Assembly: GCA_029243445.1 (NCBI GenBank)
Contig: JAQWSA010000021.1
Location: forward strand, 1-22,827
DNA length: 22,827 bases
Direction: 5' to 3'
From: Alphaproteobacteria bacterium
GTDB taxonomy: Bacteria; Pseudomonadota; Alphaproteobacteria; UBA6615
Positions 14,573 to 22,593 of this stretch are shown here, piece after piece; the stretch's first letter is position 1; each line of letters opens with the position of its first letter. A program made the position numbers and the translations under genes. A model generated the notes under the pieces. It saw only the letters and a program-made list of their open reading frames with translations, was not told where the DNA came from and did not search any database.

Positions 14573-15976
14573 ATGATAGAGATGAGAGACTGCCACCCGT
14601 TTCTAAAACCTAAAAGTGTTGCTATTGTTGGCGCTAGTGAGCGTAAAACAAGTTCCGGAGGAGCGGTTTTACGTAATCTAATTTTAACGAAGTATCCTGG
14701 AAAAATAATACCTGTGAACCCAAGCGGAGGAAAGGTATTAGGAATAAAATGCAGTAAGTCACTACTAGAACTAAAAAAACCCGTTGAACTTGTTGTTATA
14801 GTAGTCCGCCCTGACCTTATTCTTAATATAGTTGACGAAGCTATTGCTAGCGGACATAAAAACTTAATGATTCTCCCTGGGGGTTTTAGTGAAGCTGGAA
14901 CAGAAGGACAGATAAGAGAAAAAGAGCTATTACGTAAAACAAATGCTGCTGGTATCACTGTTTTCGGTCCAAACTCAGCAGGCTGTATTCATCTAAATGA
15001 TAAATCACCTTTTGCCGCAACGTTTCTTCGAGATTTACCTCTTGGTGGAAAAATAGCATTAATATCTCAATCGGGCGCTATATCTGAAGAAATAATCGCA
15101 ACCGGAAACAAAAATAATCTTCCTATAAGCACAGTTATTTCAGTAGGAAATTCTATCCATCTTGAAATCACAAATTATTTAGAATACCTCGGAGAATATG
15201 AGGACTGTAACTGCATTCTTCTTTATATTGAATCTATTAATAATACTAAACACTTTTCCGAAATTGCTAGCAAAGTTGCGAGAAAAAAGCCTATTGTTGC
15301 TCTTATTGGAGGAAGAACGCCGGAGGGAAGTAACGCTGTCATTAACCACACAGGTGGGTCATCAATGACAGACGATCAAGCTTCTTTATTTATGAAGGAC
15401 TGCGGCGTAATACGTGTCAAAAGCCTGCGTCAATTAATGTTGGCAGCTAAAGGTTTCGGGTTTTTCCCCCAGGGTATTGGTAAACGGATACTTCTACTTT
15501 CTAATTCAGGGGGACCCGGTGTAATAACCACGGACCGTTTAATCGATAGTAAACTTGAGATGCCACCCTTACCCGAAAATTATTCACTTGACCTAAAAAA
15601 ATATTTACCCCTGGAAGCAGCCATTGCAAACCCTGTTGATATGCTCGCTGACGCAAGAGAGGATCGTTTCGAGGCAACATTTAATTCAGCTTTAAAATAT
15701 TGTAAAAATGCATATGATGCTGTTTTAATGATTCATGTAGTTCCGTTTATGGTGGACGCTAATCCTATAATAAAAGTAATGTCACGCTTAGCAGAAAAAA
15801 CTTCTTTCTCCATATTTCATAGCATGATGGGCACGTTAGAAAATAAAAATGAGTGGTTTCAAACGATGGAAGATTCTGGAGTTGCTATGTTTGAGAATTC
15901 TGAAGATATGGCAGAATCTGCTGGCATTCTTGCTCAATATCCTCCACTACAAAGAAACCTAGAAAAAAATATATAA
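14573..15976 (+). CDS. NDP-forming acyl-CoA synthetase, alpha subunit only
   Basis: A 467-residue protein matching the alpha subunit of ADP-forming acetyl-CoA synthetase in length. The CoA-binding Rossmann domain starts with PKSVAIVGASERKTSSGG, followed by FGPNSAGCIH and ALISQSGAISEEI. The phosphorylated histidine is H259 in AVINHTGGSSMTDDQ. The C-terminal ligase domain includes LLSNSGGPGVITTDRL. The ATP-grasp beta subunit needed for ATP-driven ligation is not fused and not encoded nearby. It may form an aromatic acyl-CoA from the free acid for the oxygenase upstream, or pair with a beta subunit elsewhere. ATG at 14582 is an alternative start. It lies 25 bases after the unknown gene. Confidence 0.9.
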   Translation: MIEMRDCHPFLKPKSVAIVGASERKTSSGGAVLRNLILTKYPGKIIPVNPSGGKVLGIKCSKSLLELKKPVELVVIVVRPDLILNIVDEAIASGHKNLMILPGGFSEAGTEGQIREKELLRKTNAAGITVFGPNSAGCIHLNDKSPFAATFLRDLPLGGKIALISQSGAISEEIIATGNKNNLPISTVISVGNSIHLEITNYLEYLGEYEDCNCILLYIESINNTKHFSEIASKVARKKPIVALIGGRTPEGSNAVINHTGGSSMTDDQASLFMKDCGVIRVKSLRQLMLAAKGFGFFPQGIGKRILLLSNSGGPGVITTDRLIDSKLEMPPLPENYSLDLKKYLPLEAAIANPVDMLADAREDRFEATFNSALKYCKNAYDAVLMIHVVPFMVDANPIIKVMSRLAEKTSFSIFHSMMGTLENKNEWFQTMEDSGVAMFENSEDMAESAGILAQYPPLQRNLEKNI

Positions 15977-16030
15977 TTCTATACTTCGTGAAATCATACT
16001 TATAGGTTTTTTAAAGAAAAGAGATCAAAA

Positions 16031-16477
16031 TTGGCGGTTATAGCAGAAAACCTTAAAATTAACTGGTTTCAATCAGGTGAGTGGAGAAAAGCATCATATA
16101 ATACTTTATGGTGTCTTTTGGGGTGTGCCATCGGAGATTTTGGGACTATCGCTTATTTTCAGTTCACTGAGACCCCTTGGTCAACTTTAGCAATAATGAG
16201 CCTTGCCATAGTTATGGGACTTCTTAGCTCTATTATATTAGAAACAATCGTACTCAGCTCACAAATGACCCTACGTCTAGCATTGAAAACAGCCTTAGGT
16301 ATGTCAATGATTTCCATGATATCAATGGAAATCTCCATGAATTTAGTAGACGTATTTATAACCGGAGGTGCAATGCTGACCTGGTGGATTATTCCAATAA
16401 TGCTTGGTGTAGGGTTCATAACACCACTACCCTACAATTACTGGCGTTTAGTCGCCCTCAATAAAACATGCCATTGA
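16031..16477 (+). CDS. DUF4396-like small integral membrane protein
   Basis: A 148-residue membrane protein with TTG start; no ATG precedes the conserved part. Four hydrophobic segments are visible at roughly residues 24-45, 50-76, 82-112 and 114-138. The run ASYNTLWCLLGCAIGDFG, the LSSIILETIVL segment and the methionine-rich GMSMISMISMEISMNLVD match what I know of DUF4396. In most members I recall a His stands where Trp28 is here (NTxHC), so that possible metal ligand may be missing. Its function is unknown; relatives are sometimes linked to copper handling. It follows the synthetase gene by 54 bases and ends the rightward string. Confidence 0.75.
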   Translation: MAVIAENLKINWFQSGEWRKASYNTLWCLLGCAIGDFGTIAYFQFTETPWSTLAIMSLAIVMGLLSSIILETIVLSSQMTLRLALKTALGMSMISMISMEISMNLVDVFITGGAMLTWWIIPIMLGVGFITPLPYNYWRLVALNKTCH

Positions 16478-16505
16478 AATCAGTCTAATTAATATTGTAA
16501 CAGGT

Positions 16506-17552
16506 CTATAATCTGGACATCACGTTTTTGGAAAAAAGAACAATTGACTTTTTTGCTAAATCCAAAGGCATGTCATGAAAATTAACTTGTAATGAGGCAA
16601 TATCAAAGTTACCCACCTGATCCCTGTAACTACTAATCTGATCATATATTTGGCTTGGAGTTCCAACCCAAGCCGCACCCTTTTCTAACTGGCTTTCAAA
16701 AGTCTCCTCAGCTAAACCTAGAATAAGTTTTCGATAACCAGGGTAATCAGAAGACTCCTGCTTTAGCCAATCTGAACCAGCCTTCACTAATGTCTTAAGA
16801 TAATTATTAATTCTTAAGCGACTGTGATCTATCGCCTCTGTTTCATTAGGCCAACAGAACATGTGAAAGGCTAGCATAACTTTTCCATTACCTTTGTGGC
16901 CCGCTGACTTCCAAGCATCCCGGTAAAGACCTATTAGTTCTGCCATTTTTCCACCAGACAACGGAATTGCCATAATGGCATGACCAGATTTTCCTGCTTC
17001 CTCAAATGATTGGGGAGTAGCAAAAGCTGCAATATAAAAAGGTGGGCGAGGCGTTTGGGTCGGTCTAGGATAAGATGTTGTCGGAGGAAATTCATGGAAT
17101 TTACCTTCGGAGGAGAATTTTTCTTCTTCCAATAGCCCACGTATTTGTTCTATTCCTTCAGTAAAACGTCCCTTACTCTCATCCATAGATATCCCAAATC
17201 GTGCAAACTCGTGCGGCATAAAGGCTCGGGCAAAACCTACATCTAGTCTACCGGATGATATTGCATCTAGCATACCAATTTCTCCAGCCAATTTTAGGGG
17301 GTTATTAAAAACCGGTAATATGGCCCCTGTGACCAAACGAGCTTTTTTGGTTCTCTGAGATGCTGCAGCTAAAAACAACATTGGATTGGGACTATAGCCC
17401 CCATATGAATGAAAATAATGCTCTACGATACGAACATGATCGTAACCCAGATCATCAGCTTCCCCGACCAATGATAGACATTCATTAAAATATTGTTCCG
17501 CTGATTTTGTTTCAGGGCCCACACAGGGAAAAAACTGCATACCAAATTTCAT
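16506..17552 (-). CDS. LLM-class flavin-dependent monooxygenase (luciferase-like)
   Basis: A 348-residue protein from the chosen ATG at 17552 (MKFGMQFFP), preferred over an in-frame ATG at 17567 because the beta strand normally begins there and GAGAA lies 6 bases upstream. A TIM-barrel luciferase fold is indicated by GYDHVRIVEHYFHSYGGYSP, LVTGAILPVFNNPLKLAGEI, AISSGRLDVGFARAFMPHE, and AWVGTPSQIYDQI near the C-terminus. These enzymes use reduced FMN from a separate reductase to oxygenate varied organic substrates. It is divergent from the substrate-binding-protein homologue and convergent with the DUF4396 gene (28-base gap). The substrate cannot be deduced. Confidence 0.92.
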   Translation of the reverse strand: MKFGMQFFPCVGPETKSAEQYFNECLSLVGEADDLGYDHVRIVEHYFHSYGGYSPNPMLFLAAASQRTKKARLVTGAILPVFNNPLKLAGEIGMLDAISSGRLDVGFARAFMPHEFARFGISMDESKGRFTEGIEQIRGLLEEEKFSSEGKFHEFPPTTSYPRPTQTPRPPFYIAAFATPQSFEEAGKSGHAIMAIPLSGGKMAELIGLYRDAWKSAGHKGNGKVMLAFHMFCWPNETEAIDHSRLRINNYLKTLVKAGSDWLKQESSDYPGYRKLILGLAEETFESQLEKGAAWVGTPSQIYDQISSYRDQVGNFDIASLQVNFHDMPLDLAKKSIVLFSKNVMSRL

Positions 17553-17591
17553 TATGTATTCTCGCATTTATATAAATAAATGATTTAGACT

Positions 17592-17641
17592 ATTATAAGT
17601 AAATTTTATACTAGAATTAACTTTTTGTTTGTTAAATAAAC
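17592..17641 (-). promoter_or_regulatory. Leftward promoter candidate with upstream GTTTGT palindrome
   Basis: On the minus strand TTAATT (17615-17620) and TATAAT (17592-17597) are 17 bases apart and point to the LLM gene. Just upstream of the -35, at 17627-17641, GTTTGTTAAATAAAC is an imperfect 6-3-6 palindrome matching 13 of 15 bases of GTTTGTTACACAAAC at 10152-10166. The site could bind the same MarR-type regulator and serve both divergent genes. Confidence 0.4.
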
Positions 17642-17739
17642 TATTAAAAATTACGCATACTAACCTTAATGCGTTACACTTACTAAACTCTAAGCACAAG
17701 AAAGCACTACTAAAGAAAATTTAATCACAGGAAAAATAT

Positions 17740-18669
17740 ATGTCCGACATCACAAATATTCGCGTTATCGAGTTTCCTAGTACAGGACTTTTACCACATT
17801 ATGTCGCTATGGAACTTGGCTTTTTTGAAGAACAGAAAGTCAAGGTGGATATAACCGCTACTCCAAACTCAGTATTTCAAATCACTAATTTAATAGATGG
17901 AAACTTTGAAGTTGCTGGTACGGCAATTGATAATGTAGTTGCATACCAGGAAGGCCAAGGAGTTGCCAAACTATCACGGGCACCTGATTTGTTTGGATTC
18001 ATGGGAGCCTCACAAGTCAACTTAGGATTAGTTGTACAATCACATATAAATAAATATGGGGATCTCAAAAATACCTCTCTGGCCGTAGATGCACTTTCTA
18101 CCGGTTTTGCATTCATGCTAAGGGAAATGCTCGAAATAAATGGTATTGACCATAACTCCTATGAACTTATTCCAGTGGGCGCGACAAAAGCACGCCTTGA
18201 TTCACTAATTTCAGGCGAGCACTCAGGAGCTTTGCTAAACCCTCCTTTTACAGAGTTTGCCGAAGCTTCAGGTCTAAAAATTATTGACAATAGCCAATCA
18301 GCGTTACCAACTTGTCAAATAGGGGTTATGGCCGCATGTAGAAGCTGGGCGAAAGAAAACCCTGAAGCACTAAGAGGGTTTATCAAAGCAGAGTTACAAG
18401 CAATAGAATGGATTTCAAACCAAGATAATTCTGATAGCGCCACAAAAATACTTCTGAATAGAATACCTGGAATGGATATAAAGGCGGCTGAGGCTGCCAT
18501 GCAAATCATGCTAGACCCCATTCATGGCATAGCTGGAAGCGAAAAAATAAACATAGAGGGGGTAAAAACAATCTTAGATTTGCGCAGCAAGTTCGGTGAG
18601 CCCAAGAAAAAACTAAACAACCCAGATCTTTACATAGACCTATCATATTATGATAGCGCTAGAGATTAA
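17740..18669 (+). CDS. Substrate-binding-protein homologue (NMT1/SsuA-like) without signal peptide
   Basis: A 309-residue type 2 periplasmic-binding-fold protein: IRVIEFPSTGLLPHYVAMEL at the start, then the typical FFEEQKVKVDITATPNSVFQ and AVDALSTGFAFMLREML segments of the NMT1/SsuA/ThiY family. The N-terminus is hydrophilic and goes directly into the first beta strand, so no export signal or lipoprotein box is present. No ABC permease or ATPase for uptake lies nearby. AGGAAA about 8 bases upstream supports this ATG, and no better start with a leader exists in frame. It may act in the cytosol as a ligand sensor or enzyme (THI5-type proteins of this fold are cytosolic). It is followed by the extradiol dioxygenase. 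Confidence 0.85.
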   Translation: MSDITNIRVIEFPSTGLLPHYVAMELGFFEEQKVKVDITATPNSVFQITNLIDGNFEVAGTAIDNVVAYQEGQGVAKLSRAPDLFGFMGASQVNLGLVVQSHINKYGDLKNTSLAVDALSTGFAFMLREMLEINGIDHNSYELIPVGATKARLDSLISGEHSGALLNPPFTEFAEASGLKIIDNSQSALPTCQIGVMAACRSWAKENPEALRGFIKAELQAIEWISNQDNSDSATKILLNRIPGMDIKAAEAAMQIMLDPIHGIAGSEKINIEGVKTILDLRSKFGEPKKKLNNPDLYIDLSYYDSARD

Positions 18670-18756
18670 GACAATTTAAGGTTACCATATAAAACTAACG
18701 CAGCAGGATTTTGCGATATAAACAATTATGAATGCCATTAGGCCTTGGAGGATTTC

Positions 18757-19617
18757 ATGATTAATGTAACTGGTTTTCGATATTGCAGGTTAGGTACAGC
18801 TAACCTTGCAGAGACGGTAAAATTTGCACAAGAGATTATTGGTCTTGAATTAGTAGATATAAAAGACGGTTTTGCCTATATGAGAGGTGACGATCGTGAT
18901 CATAATATAGTTTACTTTCAGGGAGATCCCAATGATCATACTGTAGGTCTTTCGATTGAAACTTTTGATGAGCTAGATGCTGCAGAGAGTACTTTAAAAG
19001 AGCAAGGTTTAACTGTGTATCGTGGTAGTGATGCAGAAGCTGCTGCAAGAAGATGTATGGGCTATATAAATTTTAAGGATAACAGCGGAAATTCAATTGA
19101 TCTTACAGTACGTCCTTTTACATCAGGAAAACGTTACTTTCCATCAAGAGATGCAGGTATAACGGAGTATAGCCATATTGGCCTAAGAGTTACTAACCCT
19201 AGGGAAGCTGAAAAATTCTGGTCAAATGAATTTAATTTTAAAACTAGTGATTGGATTGGCTGGTCAGCTTTAATGACCTTTGACCAAGTTCATCATCGGT
19301 TTGCACTCTTCCCTTCTGATCGACCAGGAATACAACACATTAATTTTCAAGTCTCAGAAACTGATGATATAATGAAATCTAATTATTTTTTAATGGATAG
19401 GCAGGTGCGAATTCAGGCCGGCCCAGGCCGTCATTCTCTTTCTGGAGCTCGCTTTGTTTATTACTACGGGCCAGATGATATGATTTACGAATATTCATGC
19501 GGTGTGCGTATGGTAGACGAAACTTGGAAACCTCGACAATTTCCAATAAATGATGCAGCATTCTGCGCCTGGGGCTCTCGCCCAGATCTAGATATTCTCG
19601 GGCCGAGCAGCACATAA
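18757..19617 (+). CDS. Two-domain extradiol ring-cleavage dioxygenase (BphC-like, VOC superfamily)
   Basis: A 286-residue type I extradiol dioxygenase. ATG 18757 is chosen over TTG 18745 because GGAGGA (18747-18752) is the ribosome site for the ATG. The protein has two paired betaalphabeta modules: RYCRLGTANLAETVKFAQEI begins domain 1 and YSHIGLRVTNPREAEKFW begins domain 2. The iron ligands of BphC correspond to H140, H194 (in GIQHINFQV) and E245 (in MIYEYSCGV), and the acid-base His and Tyr to H179 or H180 and Y235; spacings agree. It should cleave a catechol next to its hydroxyls with Fe(II). Its substrate is unknown. It follows the substrate-binding homologue by 87 bases. Confidence 0.9.
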   Translation: MINVTGFRYCRLGTANLAETVKFAQEIIGLELVDIKDGFAYMRGDDRDHNIVYFQGDPNDHTVGLSIETFDELDAAESTLKEQGLTVYRGSDAEAAARRCMGYINFKDNSGNSIDLTVRPFTSGKRYFPSRDAGITEYSHIGLRVTNPREAEKFWSNEFNFKTSDWIGWSALMTFDQVHHRFALFPSDRPGIQHINFQVSETDDIMKSNYFLMDRQVRIQAGPGRHSLSGARFVYYYGPDDMIYEYSCGVRMVDETWKPRQFPINDAAFCAWGSRPDLDILGPSST

Positions 19618-19676
19618 ATTTATATATAACTACTAGGCTTATTAAACGTTTATAATTTTAACAGCGCTACCTGTAT

Positions 19677-19700
19677 AAGTTACTTGAATGAAGTAAACTT
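19677..19700. terminator. Possible hairpin between convergent genes
   Basis: AAGTTACTT and AAGTAAACTT pair over nine positions with one bulged A around a GAATG loop. The site lies in the 104-base gap between the extradiol dioxygenase and the convergent methyltransferase gene, where a bidirectional terminator is expected. The stem is AT-rich and no U-run follows, so support is weak. Confidence 0.3.
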
Positions 19701-19721
19701 TGAACTCCGGTAATAGGTTTA

Positions 19722-20573
19722 CTATGAATCTAGTTTAGGTTTATGAGCAACCATCCACATATTATCACTTAAATAAAAACGATCAAAAATACCAAAACTT
19801 TGAACATGAAAACCAACAGATTCGACCATCTCGCGTAGACTTTCGGGTGTAAAATAATTTACGTGCCCAGGAAACCTGAAGCCGCACCAACGATTACCCA
19901 TTACCTTGCGATTTATACTATCATAATTAGGGACCTTAATTATTGCAGAACCGCCTGGTCGCAATGCCTTCCATGCAAATGACAGTAAGTCTTCAGGTTC
20001 TTGCTCATGTTCAAGAAAAGAACGCATTATTATTCCACTGACAGTGCCTTCTGGTACACTGGAAAGCCCTTCAATTGCTGACATTGCTAATACTCTTCCT
20101 TTTCTACTAGATAGACGTTCAGTAGCCAGTCGAGCCAATTCTTTAGATATTTCTATACCAAGCGGTTGATAATCATAAGGGAGATTAGCAAGATAATCAC
20201 CAGTTCCACAGCCAATATCAACCACAACCCCAGGAAGAAAGAATTTTGAAATTCTGTTAGCCAATTTGTTTGGCTTGCGAATTAAAAAACGACGAATTTT
20301 TTTCCATATCCGAGAAAAATTATAGTTTAGCGGGTATTCTTTTCTCATTCTTACACTGCGATCCCCATGATTACGTTCCCATGCATACTCCGCCACCAGG
20401 GATTCGTAACCTGGTGGGTTTTCTAAATATACGAATTTACAAATAATACAGGACTTAAGAGTCCATTCATGCCAAGAATAGACTAGAGGAGTAATGGATG
20501 AATTATCAGTGCCACATCTTGGACATTTTCTTATTAAATTATTTAAACTCGAAGCTTCATGGGAAGTCTTCAT
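19722..20573 (-). CDS. Zinc-ribbon SAM-dependent methyltransferase
   Basis: A 283-residue class I methyltransferase. ATG 20573 is chosen over TTG 20588 because GGAAG lies about 7 bases upstream of the ATG. Near the N-terminus CPRCG and SCIICKF form a Cys4 zinc ribbon. The SAM-binding motif I is VVVDIGCGTGDYLANLP, followed by PLGIEISKELARLATERL, FLEHEQEPEDLLSFAWKALR and GGSAIIKVPNYDSINRK. Such proteins often occur with cell-surface polysaccharide or lipid genes and methylate sugars or related acceptors. It is divergent from the ABC exporter, which fits an envelope role, but the acceptor is unknown. Confidence 0.9.
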   Translation of the reverse strand: MKTSHEASSLNNLIRKCPRCGTDNSSITPLVYSWHEWTLKSCIICKFVYLENPPGYESLVAEYAWERNHGDRSVRMRKEYPLNYNFSRIWKKIRRFLIRKPNKLANRISKFFLPGVVVDIGCGTGDYLANLPYDYQPLGIEISKELARLATERLSSRKGRVLAMSAIEGLSSVPEGTVSGIIMRSFLEHEQEPEDLLSFAWKALRPGGSAIIKVPNYDSINRKVMGNRWCGFRFPGHVNYFTPESLREMVESVGFHVQSFGIFDRFYLSDNMWMVAHKPKLDS

Positions 20574-20669
20574 ATTTGTTTCTTCCAAGGTAAGTATTTT
20601 CTATTCAACTAACATCAGTCGGCATAAAAGGCTAGACAAGAGGTAAAACTTGTTACAGGTAAGGCCAGA

Positions 20670-22409
20670 GTGAGTGAATCAACTAACTACCTTCTGACTA
20701 GGCTATGGCGTGATTGGCTACGCCAACACAGACCACGTATAGTCTACGCAGTTTTATTAATGGTCGTAGTTGCTGTAACCTCAGCGGCATACCCTAAGCT
20801 AATTGAATTAGCTATCGATTTGCTCTCCAGAGCAGACCCTAAAACTCTTACATTACTGCCAGCTTCAATTATTTTAATAACATTTATACGCGGAACTGCT
20901 TCTTATGGACAAAGCGTAATTAATCAGTCAATGACGTTAAGAGTAATAGCAGAGCTACAAAAAGCTATGTTTGCTCGCTTGATGAACTCAGATATAGCGA
21001 TGATACAAAGTTTATCTAGCGGTTCTCTAATTTCACGATTCACTAACGACGTAAATCTTATGCGCGATGCGTTGTCACGAACATTAACAACCATGTGTAG
21101 AGAATTTCTCACTGCGATCGCCTTACTAGGAATGATGTTTTATATGGACTGGGTGCTAGCCATAATTGTTATTATGATTTTTCCCATTGCAGGTCGACCA
21201 ATTATACGGCTTGGCAGAAGGTTACGTAAGGCTTCAACTAATGTACAAACCGGAATGGGTTCTCTAACCGCAACTTTGAGTCAGTCTTTCAGTGGAATAC
21301 GGCTTATTAAATCCTACGGGCTAGAGGGCGTAGAAAGTAAGCGCTCAGATTGGTTATTTGACGAAGTTTATAGATTAATTATGAAAACGGTAAAGGGACG
21401 TGCTCGCACTCAACCAATTTTAGAGATATTGGGTGGTTTAGCAATCGCCTTAGTACTTACATACGGCGGTTACCGTATAATATCTGGTGCTGGAACATTA
21501 GGGGAATTCGTAGGGTTTATTTCTGCAGTTATAATGATACTTCAACCAATTAGAAGTCTAGGTAACCTTAATGCTAGTCTGCAAGAAGGCCTCGCTGCTT
21601 TAAATCGAACATTTAACCTTCTCGATACCAAGCCCAGAATCACCGAAAAGCCGATAGCACAAGAACTTAAAAATGTATCCGGGCATCTGCAGCTCTCCGG
21701 TATTACGTTTTCATACGAAGTCAATAAACCTTCTCTTGAAAATTTTTCAATAGACGTCCCTGCAGGAAAAAAAATTGCATTAGTTGGACCAAGTGGTGCG
21801 GGAAAATCAACAGTCTTTAACCTAATCCTACGCTTTTACGACCCTGACACAGGTGTAATAAAAATAGACGGAAACGATATACGTGACGTAAAACTCAATA
21901 GTTTAAGAGATAATATAGCTTTTGTAAGCCAAGACGTAATGTTATTTAATGACACTGTGGAAGCTAATATTGGTTTCGGAAACCCCAAGGTAGGGACTGA
22001 AGAAATTATATCTGCGGCAATGGATGCGGCAGCTCATACATTCATTGAAAAATTACCAAATGGATATAAGACTCTACTGGGAGAAAAAGGGGCTAAATTA
22101 TCTGGCGGGGAAAGGCAGCGCATTGCAATTGCTAGAGCTATACTTAAAAATGCTCCAATTCTCTTGTTTGACGAAGCCACGAGTTCACTAGATTCCCAGT
22201 CAGAAAAACAAGTGCACCAGGCCTTAATTAGGCTAACCAAAAACCGAACTACGATAGTTATAGCACATCGCCTAACAACCGTTACTAACGCTGACATGAT
22301 ATATGTTATTGATGAAGGCAAAATTATTGAAAAAGGAATACATACCGATCTAATATCAAGAGGGGGTTTGTATTCAAGACTAGCCAATATAGAATTTGAC
22401 TCAGAGTGA
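20670..22409 (+). CDS. ABC exporter, fused permease and ATPase (MsbA-like)
   Basis: A 579-residue half-transporter starting at GTG (AAGG upstream). The N-terminal 310 residues contain six expected membrane helices, the first being IVYAVLLMVVVAVTSAAYP. The ATPase domain has Walker A VGPSGAGKST, Q-loop FVSQDVMLFNDTVEANIGFG, signature LSGGERQRIAIARAI, Walker B ILLFDEATSSLD, and H-loop IAHRLTTVTNAD. All catalytic motifs are intact. The family flips lipid A core, other lipids or drugs as a homodimer in the inner membrane. Sequence suits MsbA-type lipid export but does not exclude a multidrug role. It is divergent from the methyltransferase. Confidence 0.94.
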   Translation: MSESTNYLLTRLWRDWLRQHRPRIVYAVLLMVVVAVTSAAYPKLIELAIDLLSRADPKTLTLLPASIILITFIRGTASYGQSVINQSMTLRVIAELQKAMFARLMNSDIAMIQSLSSGSLISRFTNDVNLMRDALSRTLTTMCREFLTAIALLGMMFYMDWVLAIIVIMIFPIAGRPIIRLGRRLRKASTNVQTGMGSLTATLSQSFSGIRLIKSYGLEGVESKRSDWLFDEVYRLIMKTVKGRARTQPILEILGGLAIALVLTYGGYRIISGAGTLGEFVGFISAVIMILQPIRSLGNLNASLQEGLAALNRTFNLLDTKPRITEKPIAQELKNVSGHLQLSGITFSYEVNKPSLENFSIDVPAGKKIALVGPSGAGKSTVFNLILRFYDPDTGVIKIDGNDIRDVKLNSLRDNIAFVSQDVMLFNDTVEANIGFGNPKVGTEEIISAAMDAAAHTFIEKLPNGYKTLLGEKGAKLSGGERQRIAIARAILKNAPILLFDEATSSLDSQSEKQVHQALIRLTKNRTTIVIAHRLTTVTNADMIYVIDEGKIIEKGIHTDLISRGGLYSRLANIEFDSE

Positions 22410-22523
22410 TTAGATAAAATACATCTACAAGAAATTAGTTAGAAATCTAGACCCATAGAAATATAACTGATACCTTATTAAATTATACATAAATATTAAG
22501 AATCTTTTAGTAACCTTATTATT

Positions 22524-22561
22524 GCCAAATTCTATTTTGGCCAAATCCAAATTAATTGGAA
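22524..22561 (+). promoter_or_regulatory. Overlapping inverted repeats upstream of the redoxin gene
   Basis: GCCAAA (22524-22529) pairs with TTTGGC (22536-22541) around a 6-base loop. TTTGGCCAAA (22536-22545) is itself a palindrome, and TCCAA...TTGGA forms another small stem just after it (22546-22560). CCAAAT occurs three times. The cluster sits 33-70 bases before the start codon and could be an operator or leader structure. The rest of the 184-base gap from 22410 shows nothing I can support. Confidence 0.35.
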
Positions 22562-22593
22562 AATTATATAAATATTACTCAAGGGAGTTAAAA

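Noticed and set aside
14434..14958. 174-codon open frame on the minus strand
   Set aside because: It overlaps the start of the well-supported acyl-CoA synthetase gene and the end of the unknown gene, and its translation is a low-complexity antisense product.
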